Below, piece after piece: positions 6,089 through 11,432 of a stretch of 11,432 bases of DNA. The DNA comes from Deltaproteobacteria bacterium (GTDB taxonomy: Bacteria > Desulfobacterota > Desulfobulbia > Desulfobulbales > BM004), in the NCBI GenBank assembly GCA_019313095.1, contig JAFDBU010000264.1:1-11432 (forward strand), in the 5' to 3' direction. Position 1 is the stretch's first letter, and every line of letters begins with the position of its first letter. The notes beneath the pieces were generated by a model, which was not told where the DNA came from, made no database searches, and worked only from the letters and a program-made list of their open reading frames with translations. Both the position numbers and the translations under genes were made by a program.

Positions 6089-7519
6089 ATGGCTGAAAAC
6101 CACGATGAAACAGGATTGAAATCAAAAATTTTTGCCAGGTTGACCAGGGGCGAGTTCATAAAAGTCTGGGACGGCATCATTGGCATGGCCAGAAAAGCCC
6201 TGACAAAAAACGAAGGGATCGATCCGCGCTATGAAAACAGAGACCATCTGCAACGTTTAATCCATGACTGCATCTACGCCAAAGGCGGGGATGTCTCGGG
6301 CCGGGCCAGGACTGTAGAACTTGGTGCTGTTTACCTGCACCTTCCAGAAAAAGGGCGAGAAATGTTTCATGATATTCTGGCGCATGATTTTGATATTGAC
6401 CGGCAGGTTTTAACTGACAAGATCAAAGAGCTGGATGAGGCCCGAAACCAGAAAGAAGCAATTGCGGCTGAAATTGATCTGAAAAATGCCTTAACTCCGC
6501 CTCGCATAATTCTCCTGAAACAGTTCTCATCCCTGCCCGACGGCCTAAAACTGTTGATTGATATGCGGGCTGCCCTTCTGGCCAGAGCCCGGGAAGATCA
6601 GCGGCTTTATAAACTTTCCTTTGATATCAAAGAACTTCTCAGCGCCTGGTTTGATATCGGCATGCTGGACCTGCAGGAGATTACCTGGAATTCATCGGCT
6701 GCCCTTTTGGAAAAACTGATTGAATATGAGGCGGTCCATGAAATCCATTCATGGACCGATCTGCACAAGAGACTTGATTCAAACCGGTTATGCTTTGCTT
6801 TTTTCCATAATAAGATGCCTTCTGAACCATTGATTTTTGTAGAAGTTGCCCTGGTCAATAAATTGAGTTCCAATATCCAGGAACTGCTCAATAAAGAGGA
6901 TGAGAAAGTTGAACCGGAACAGGCCAGTACGGCAATTTTTTATTCAATATCCAATACCCAGCCTGGCCTGGCCGGCATAAGCCTTGGAAACTTTCTAATA
7001 AAAACGGTGGTACAGAAACTCTCAACCGAATATGACAACCTGAAACATTTCGCAACGCTCTCGCCGGTTCCCGGATTCAGAAAGTGGCTCGACCCAAAAC
7101 TTGCCGACGGCGATGAAAATGAACTCCGACCAAAGGAAACTGCTAGTATCAGGGCCCGTTTTGTCTGTGATAATGCGGCCCTGAAATTGGCTGAGATTTT
7201 GGCAGGCGAATGGTGGCGGGACAATGAAACTGCGGAACTTGTGAAGCCAGTTCTCGCTAGGCTGTGTGTGCAATTTCTGCTTGAAGAGAAAAAAAGGGAC
7301 GGGGCGCTTGATCCAGTTGCCAATTTCCACCTTTCGAACGGTGCCAGGCTGGAAAGGGTAAACTGGCTTGCCGACCTCACTGCAACAGGTATGAAACGCT
7401 CCTACGGCATCATGGTCAATTATTTTTACCAACTTTCAGACATTGAGAAAAATCACGAGGAATATGTGACTCGGGGACACATAGTAGCCAGTCGGAGCGT
7501 GAAATCATTCCTTAAATGA
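6089..7519 (+). CDS. Malonyl-CoA decarboxylase
   Basis: This enzyme converts malonyl-CoA to acetyl-CoA and CO2 without biotin. At 476 residues the length fits the family. The N-terminal third is a helical domain (about 1-190). The C-terminal GNAT-like catalytic domain shows LHKRLDSNRLCFAFFH (225-240), PLIFVEVAL (247-255), FYSISNTQPGLAGISLGNFL (284-303), TLSPVPGFRKWL (323-334) and PVANFHLSNGARL (409-421). By alignment from memory with human MLYCD, Ser325 in SPVPGF and His414 in NFHLSNG match catalytic Ser329 and His423. ATG 6089 is used; a TTG at 6056 would add 11 residues, and neither has a strong ribosome binding site. The gene is divergent from the Na+-pump operon and converges on the carboxyltransferase operon with a 25-bp gap, so it has its own promoter. 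It may remove malonyl-CoA produced when the neighbouring carboxyltransferase acts on acetyl-CoA (inference). Confidence 0.93.
   Translation: MAENHDETGLKSKIFARLTRGEFIKVWDGIIGMARKALTKNEGIDPRYENRDHLQRLIHDCIYAKGGDVSGRARTVELGAVYLHLPEKGREMFHDILAHDFDIDRQVLTDKIKELDEARNQKEAIAAEIDLKNALTPPRIILLKQFSSLPDGLKLLIDMRAALLARAREDQRLYKLSFDIKELLSAWFDIGMLDLQEITWNSSAALLEKLIEYEAVHEIHSWTDLHKRLDSNRLCFAFFHNKMPSEPLIFVEVALVNKLSSNIQELLNKEDEKVEPEQASTAIFYSISNTQPGLAGISLGNFLIKTVVQKLSTEYDNLKHFATLSPVPGFRKWLDPKLADGDENELRPKETASIRARFVCDNAALKLAEILAGEWWRDNETAELVKPVLARLCVQFLLEEKKRDGALDPVANFHLSNGARLERVNWLADLTATGMKRSYGIMVNYFYQLSDIEKNHEEYVTRGHIVASRSVKSFLK
6732..6758. repeat. Perfect 11-bp inverted repeat inside the malonyl-CoA decarboxylase gene
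   Basis: CGGTCCATGAA (6732-6742) and TTCATGGACCG (6748-6758) are exact reverse complements around a five-base loop, ATCCA. The repeat lies over codons for AVHEIHSWTD, a stretch conserved in the family. In mRNA it would form a stable stem-loop in mid-gene. Confidence 0.85.
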
Positions 7520-7544
7520 TGGTGTTGCCTCTATTACCGAAACT

Positions 7545-9545
7545 TCAGGGCGCAATCACACAAAGAATATCATTTTTAGCCACATGATCTCCCACCCCCA
7601 GATTGACCTTCGTGATGGTGCCTGAAATAGGTGCAGGAAGAGCATTCTCCATTTTCATAGCCTCAAGGATCAGAATGGTTTCCCCTTCATTCACCTTGTC
7701 ACCTTCTTTTTTGTCTAGCCCGACAATCATGCCCGGCATGGGTGCTATGAGCGGTGTGCCGCCACTGTCATCAACAGCGGCCGGTGCTGGTTCTTTTGGC
7801 GCTGAAACAACAGCAGCCCTCCTGGCAGGGGCTGATGCTGCCGGGGCAACCCTGGCAGGCCTTGGAGGCGGAACAGCCTGCCTGACAGCATGTATGCCGG
7901 GCGAGCCATCAATATCTTCAACCTCAACTTCAAAGTATTCGCCGTCCACAAGGACATTAAATTTCCGCAGGTTCTCACTCATGGCCGGGACAATTTTCTC
8001 TTTTTTCTCTGTCAGTTTGCCGGCTTTTGCCTTGACGACGAGCTCCTGTTCAGCTTTTACGTCCTCCATGCTACGCGGCATAACTTCAGGCGGTACAGGT
8101 TCGACGCCGTACTTCCATTTCAGGAACCTTTTGCCAGTAACCGGATAAAGGGCATAAATCAGAATATCATCCATGTCTTTGGCCAGATCCTTTATTTCTG
8201 CCCTGGCCTTTTCAAGTTCGGGTTCCAGGACTTCCGCGGGCCGACAGGTAATAGGCTCCTCACCTCGCTGATATCCTTTTAGGGCCTTTTTCTGCACCTC
8301 CGGATTGATAGGAACTGCTGTTTTGCCGTATAATCCGTAGCACAAGTCTTTCACCTGACCGGTGATCATCTTATAGCGCTCATCACCTTCATCAAACAGG
8401 ACATTATTGACTGTCTGTGTCCCGACTATCTGGCTGGTTGGGGTCACGAGAGGGATCTGGCCCAGGTCTTTTCTGACCCGGGGGAGTTCTGCATAAACCT
8501 GGTCAATTTTATCCAGGGCATCCATTTCACGCAGCTGATTGACCAGGTTGGAGAGCATGCCGCCCGGAGTCTGGTGCAGAAGAACATTGATGTCGATGAT
8601 GGACATTTTGTTATCTGCGAGCAGGTGCCGGTATTTGGGCACGATCTCTTTTTCAAATATCTCATTGATCCGGGCCAGGAGGTTGATATCGAACCCTGTA
8701 TCCCGGTTGGTGCCGAGCAGTGCCATAACCATGGGCTCGACCGCCGGGTGTGATGTCCGGTAGGCATAAGGAGACATACAGGTGTCAACTATATCGGCGC
8801 CGGCCTCAATTGCCTTGAGGTGGGTCATGGGAGCCATACCGGAGGTGAAATGACTGTGCAGATGAAGTGGCGCCTTAACTGCCTGTTTCAAGGCCTTGAA
8901 CAGGGGAAATGCATCATAGGGGGCCATAAGCCCGGCCATATCCTTGACACAGATCGAATCAGCACCCATTGCTTCCAGTTCTTTAGCCTTGGCAACGTAA
9001 TAATCCAGGTTGTAGACATCACCGCCCATACGCGGCTCGGTCATTGAGTAGCAGATACACCCCTGGAAATGTTTACCGGTTTTTTTGATACCTTTGACTA
9101 CTGTTTCAAAATTGCGGTAATCATTCAAGGCGTCAAAGGTTCTGAATACGTCCATACCGTTGGCTGCCGCCCGGTCGACAAAAGCCTCGGCCACATCATC
9201 AGCGTAATTGCGGTATCCCACCAGGTTCTGAGCCCGCAGCAGCATTGAAAATGGGGTTTTCTTGGCATATTTCTTAAGTGTTCTGATCCTCTCCCATGGG
9301 TCCTCATTCAAAAAACGGTGCATGGCGTCAAATGTGGCGCCGCCCCAGGTTTCCAGAGCCCAGAAGCCGACCTCGTCCATCAACTCGGCAACCGGGATCA
9401 TGTCCTCAGTCCTGCCTCTGGTGGCAAACAGGGACTGATGCCCATCGCGCAGAGTCAGGTCCATAACCTTGACCGGATTTTCGGCCTTTGGCCGGTCTTT
9501 ACGGTAATCCATCTCTGTGTTTTTTACGACGATATCGCTGCTCAT
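7545..9545 (-). CDS. oadA: Pyruvate/oxaloacetate carboxyltransferase with fused biotin domain (OadA/PycB/5S type)
   Basis: The 666-residue protein moves CO2 between carboxybiotin and pyruvate, giving or using oxaloacetate. Residues ~26-290 form the HMGL-like TIM barrel: LTLRDGHQS (30-38) has metal ligand Asp34, CVKDMAGL (199-206) has Lys201, expected to be carbamylated, and HLHSHFTSGM (228-237) has metal ligands His230 and His232. Residues ~300-500 are the conserved carboxylase domain. Residues ~540-590 are a Pro/Ala/Arg-rich linker, and ~590-666 the biotinyl domain with EAMKMEN, biotinylated at Lys631. AGGAAG precedes the ATG. It is the last gene of the pccB-ABM-68aa operon. Candidate roles are oxaloacetate decarboxylase alpha subunit, 5S+1.3S parts of methylmalonyl-CoA:pyruvate transcarboxylase, or pyruvate carboxylase subunit B. 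The absence of a biotin carboxylase gene nearby favours the first two. Confidence 0.94.
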   Translation of the reverse strand: MSSDIVVKNTEMDYRKDRPKAENPVKVMDLTLRDGHQSLFATRGRTEDMIPVAELMDEVGFWALETWGGATFDAMHRFLNEDPWERIRTLKKYAKKTPFSMLLRAQNLVGYRNYADDVAEAFVDRAAANGMDVFRTFDALNDYRNFETVVKGIKKTGKHFQGCICYSMTEPRMGGDVYNLDYYVAKAKELEAMGADSICVKDMAGLMAPYDAFPLFKALKQAVKAPLHLHSHFTSGMAPMTHLKAIEAGADIVDTCMSPYAYRTSHPAVEPMVMALLGTNRDTGFDINLLARINEIFEKEIVPKYRHLLADNKMSIIDINVLLHQTPGGMLSNLVNQLREMDALDKIDQVYAELPRVRKDLGQIPLVTPTSQIVGTQTVNNVLFDEGDERYKMITGQVKDLCYGLYGKTAVPINPEVQKKALKGYQRGEEPITCRPAEVLEPELEKARAEIKDLAKDMDDILIYALYPVTGKRFLKWKYGVEPVPPEVMPRSMEDVKAEQELVVKAKAGKLTEKKEKIVPAMSENLRKFNVLVDGEYFEVEVEDIDGSPGIHAVRQAVPPPRPARVAPAASAPARRAAVVSAPKEPAPAAVDDSGGTPLIAPMPGMIVGLDKKEGDKVNEGETILILEAMKMENALPAPISGTITKVNLGVGDHVAKNDILCVIAP

Positions 9546-9567
9546 TGTATCTTCCTATTAAATATTA

Positions 9568-9774
9568 TTAAGCTTTCCAGCCTGGAAAAAGGCGCATCTG
9601 GGCCATGCTGCGCAGCATCATTTGCGACTGGCGGCCGCTGAAACTCCAGAAACCTTCAAATGAAGGAGAGGTAGCACGGTCATAAGGCATGTCATACCGG
9701 GCAGTTTCCTCTTCTTCCTGCAGGTAATAAAGGACCGCGGCCATGGCGGCTATTTTCTTTTTGTTATCTTGCAT
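9568..9774 (-). CDS. 68-residue protein resembling the soluble tail of OadG/MmdD (epsilon-subunit candidate)
   Basis: This small soluble protein has no membrane helix. It begins with a Lys-rich start and a helix, KKIAAMAAVLYYLQEEEE (6-23), followed by a loop and FWSFSGRQSQMMLRSMAQM (42-60). The order resembles the C-terminal tail of the OadG encoded at 5446-5841: a hydrophobic helix ending LEQE, then an aromatic/Trp plus GR motif and a basic end. Methylmalonyl-CoA decarboxylase of Veillonella has a ~55-residue epsilon subunit (MmdE), which I recall resembles the end of its delta subunit; this protein could play that role. It lies 23 bp after the ABM gene and 22 bp before the carboxyltransferase gene, so it is almost certainly co-transcribed. 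No strong ribosome binding site precedes ATG 9774. The existence of the gene is well supported by context; the function is inferred. Confidence 0.7.
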   Translation of the reverse strand: MQDNKKKIAAMAAVLYYLQEEEETARYDMPYDRATSPSFEGFWSFSGRQSQMMLRSMAQMRLFPGWKA

Positions 9775-9797
9775 GGAATAGGCCAGGATCTGACATT

Positions 9798-10091
9798 TTA
9801 ATTTCCGAGCTGGACATAGGCTGTATATTCGGTTGCCATCCCGGTAATGGAGTCAATCTTGTCTTCAAGTATTTTCCGGTCCTGGCTGTTTAGCCATTTA
9901 TTCCATTCATCAAGCGACTGCCAGGTGCTTATCACCAGATATTCCCCGGGCCTCTCAATACATTTTAAGGTTTCGCCGCTAACATAGCCGGGCTGCTTCA
10001 TGGCATGGGCCCTTAATTCAACTATCAGTGGGCGTACGACAGGCGCTACTTCCTGCCCAATGGATCGCTTGATCAAAATTTTTACAGCCAT
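9798..10091 (-). CDS. Small ABM-fold (antibiotic biosynthesis monooxygenase-like) protein
   Basis: The 97-residue protein fits the dimeric alpha/beta barrel ABM family: a first strand (VKILIKRSI, 3-11), a helix (17-33), then PGYVSGETLK, the strand EYLVISTWQS and a helix starting LDEWNKWLNS, the most typical part of the family pattern. Members include heme-degrading and quinol-oxidising monooxygenases, but many have no known activity and no catalytic residues can be assigned here. AAGGAGG (10098-10104) precedes the ATG at a good distance. It lies in the middle of the carboxyltransferase operon, 39 bp after pccB, which suggests a service role for that enzyme or its substrates, but the sequence does not show which. 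Confidence 0.75.
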   Translation of the reverse strand: MAVKILIKRSIGQEVAPVVRPLIVELRAHAMKQPGYVSGETLKCIERPGEYLVISTWQSLDEWNKWLNSQDRKILEDKIDSITGMATEYTAYVQLGN

Positions 10092-10097
10092 ACTTCC

Positions 10098-10104
10098 CCT
10101 CCTT
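10098..10104 (-). promoter_or_regulatory. Strong ribosome binding site of the ABM gene
   Basis: AAGGAGG, a full Shine-Dalgarno match, lies six bases before ATG 10091. It is the strongest ribosome binding site I see in this operon and suggests the small ABM protein is made in quantity. Confidence 0.65.
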
Positions 10105-10130
10105 GTAATGAAATATATAAACCTACAGGC

Positions 10131-11432
10131 TTATAACGGTATATTGCCATGCTTTTTCATGGGATTGGTGTCACGTTTGTTTTTTAAGAGCTGCAAGGCC
10201 TTGATAATCCGGAAACGGGTTCTGGCCGGTTCTATGATGTCGTCAATATATCCCCGCTTGGCAGCCACAAAAGGATTTACCACGGCTTCAGCATATTCCT
10301 GCTCCTTTTGCTCTAGATAAGCCTGCGGATCGTCTGTTTTTTTAGCCTGACGCGCGTAAAGCACTTCAACCGCGCCCTTGGCGCCCATTACCGCAATTTC
10401 AGCAGTAGGCCAGGCATAGTTGATATCACCCCTAAGATGTTTGGAGGACATGACGCAATAGGCCCCGCCATAGGCCTTTCGGGTGATGATGGTAACTTTG
10501 GGGATTGTGGCTTCAGCAAATGCATAGAGCATCTTGGCGCCGTTTCTGATTACACCGCCATATTCCTGGACGGTGCCGGGCAGAAACCCGGGGACATCAA
10601 CAAAGGTAACAATCGGGATGTTAAAACAATCGCAGAAACGCACAAATCTGGCGCCCTTAACCGACGAATCTATATCCAGTACACCGGCCAGATATTCCGA
10701 CTGATTTGCAACGATACCAACCGGATAACCATCGTAACGGGCAAAGCCGATAACAAGGTTTGGCGCAAATTCCGCCATGATTTCGAGGAAATCGCCATAA
10801 TCAACTGTCCTCCGGATAACTTCCTTCATGTCATAGGAAACGTTGGGGTTTTCCGGGATAATCTGGTTGAGAAAATCGTCTGCTCTATCAGGTGGGTCAT
10901 CACACTCAACAACCGGCGGACTTTCCATGTTGTTCTGGGGTATGAATGATAAAAGTTTCTTAATGTATTCAATGGCATCCGCCCCGGATTCCGCCGCATA
11001 ATGAATAACCCCACTTTTAGTGGCATGAACGGTCGCACCGCCGAGCTCCTCAACAGTTACATCCTCATGGGTCACGGATTTCACGACCTTGGGGCCGGTG
11101 AGAAACATGTAGCTGTTGTTTTTGACCATAATGGAAAAGTCGGTTAAGGCCGGGGAATAGACGGCGCCTCCTGCACAGGGGCCGAAAATAGCTGAAATCT
11201 GCGGGATAACACCTGAACTCATGACATTGCGCAGAAAAATATCCGTATATCCGGCCAGACTTTCTATACCTTCCTGAATCCTGGCGCCGCCGGAATCATT
11301 GAGCCCGATGACCGGTGCCCCGTTTTTCATGGCCAGATCCATGATCTTGCATACTTTTTCAGCAAATGTCTCTGAAAGCGATCCGCCAAATACGGTAAAA
11401 TCTTGAGAAAAGACATAGACGACCCGGCCGGC
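10131..11432 (-). CDS. pccB: Acyl-CoA carboxylase/carboxyltransferase beta subunit, PccB type (N-terminus outside window)
   Basis: This subunit transfers CO2 between carboxybiotin and an acyl-CoA, probably propionyl-CoA/methylmalonyl-CoA. The frame is open to the window edge: 433 residues are visible and perhaps 80-90 are missing. Both crotonase-like halves are seen. The N-half has SGGARIQEG and the oxyanion loop [17 protein letters not shown]. The C-half has [15 protein letters not shown], the second oxyanion loop [18 protein letters not shown] and [19 protein letters not shown], very close to human PCCB. At the position where propionyl-CoA enzymes usually have Asp (GGAYDVM) this protein has Cys (codon 10455-10457). 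It is the most upstream visible gene of the operon; the promoter is outside. It could be the 12S part of a methylmalonyl-CoA:pyruvate transcarboxylase, MmdA of a decarboxylase, or PccB; no biotin carboxylase partner is visible. Confidence 0.93.
   Translation of the reverse strand, partial: AGRVVYVFSQDFTVFGGSLSETFAEKVCKIMDLAMKNGAPVIGLNDSGGARIQEGIESLAGYTDIFLRNVMSSGVIPQISAIFGPCAGGAVYSPALTDFSIMVKNNSYMFLTGPKVVKSVTHEDVTVEELGGATVHATKSGVIHYAAESGADAIEYIKKLLSFIPQNNMESPPVVECDDPPDRADDFLNQIIPENPNVSYDMKEVIRRTVDYGDFLEIMAEFAPNLVIGFARYDGYPVGIVANQSEYLAGVLDIDSSVKGARFVRFCDCFNIPIVTFVDVPGFLPGTVQEYGGVIRNGAKMLYAFAEATIPKVTIITRKAYGGAYCVMSSKHLRGDINYAWPTAEIAVMGAKGAVEVLYARQAKKTDDPQAYLEQKEQEYAEAVVNPFVAAKRGYIDDIIEPARTRFRIIKALQLLKNKRDTNPMKKHGNIPL

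Noticed and set aside
7520..7544. Terminator between the convergent malonyl-CoA decarboxylase and carboxyltransferase genes
   Set aside because: The 25-bp gap has no stem-loop or T-run; termination must use another means or lie inside the opposing genes.
7603..8282. Plus-strand frames of 181 and 130 codons opposite the carboxyltransferase gene
   Set aside because: They are reverse-strand products of the Ala/Pro-rich linker and biotin domain; the low-complexity Ser/Thr/Gly composition explains their openness.

Overview
The window looks like chromosomal DNA of an anaerobic Gram-negative bacterium, most likely a member of the Desulfobacterota (old Deltaproteobacteria). The reasons are the GNFDLLAL-type DnaG, a zinc-ribbon/PilZ protein of a kind common in that group, and a biotin-dependent carboxyltransferase and Na+-pumping decarboxylase set typical of bacteria that handle propionyl-/methylmalonyl-CoA and oxaloacetate. 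The phylum is an inference from protein style; no rRNA or other decisive marker is present. I see no tRNA, rRNA, CRISPR array, insertion sequence or prophage gene.

Layout. (1) 3-2206, plus strand: the C-terminal part of DNA primase (dnaG), cut by the window edge, overlaps by one base with a complete dprA. (2) 2257-3657, minus strand: a three-part protein made of a YtnP-like metallo-beta-lactamase-fold lactonase domain, a four-cysteine zinc ribbon and a c-di-GMP-binding PilZ domain. Its 5' flank (3658-3855) holds a perfect 10-bp inverted repeat and an uninterrupted run of 20 T. (3) 3856-5841, minus strand: a tight operon oadG, biotin carrier, oadB, encoding the membrane part of a Na+-translocating decarboxylase. 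(4) 6089-7519, plus strand: malonyl-CoA decarboxylase, divergent from the pump operon and convergent with the next block. (5) 7545-11432, minus strand: an operon read from right to left as an acyl-CoA carboxyltransferase beta subunit (PccB type, N-terminus outside the window), a small ABM-fold protein, a 68-residue protein resembling the soluble tail of OadG (an epsilon-subunit candidate), and a pyruvate/oxaloacetate carboxyltransferase with a fused biotin domain.

How the parts may work together. The PccB-type subunit exchanges CO2 between biotin and an acyl-CoA, and the OadA/PycB-type subunit does so between biotin and pyruvate/oxaloacetate. OadB removes CO2 from carboxybiotin while moving Na+. 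No biotin carboxylase (AccC type) is visible, so the visible parts fit a methylmalonyl-CoA:pyruvate transcarboxylase and/or a Na+-pumping decarboxylase better than an ATP-dependent carboxylase. Two carboxyltransferases could feed one pump through two biotin carriers. Malonyl-CoA decarboxylase could clear malonyl-CoA made by side reaction on acetyl-CoA. The strongest candidate for something little described is the lactonase-zinc ribbon-PilZ fusion, which would link second-messenger sensing to a signal-hydrolysing enzyme fold.
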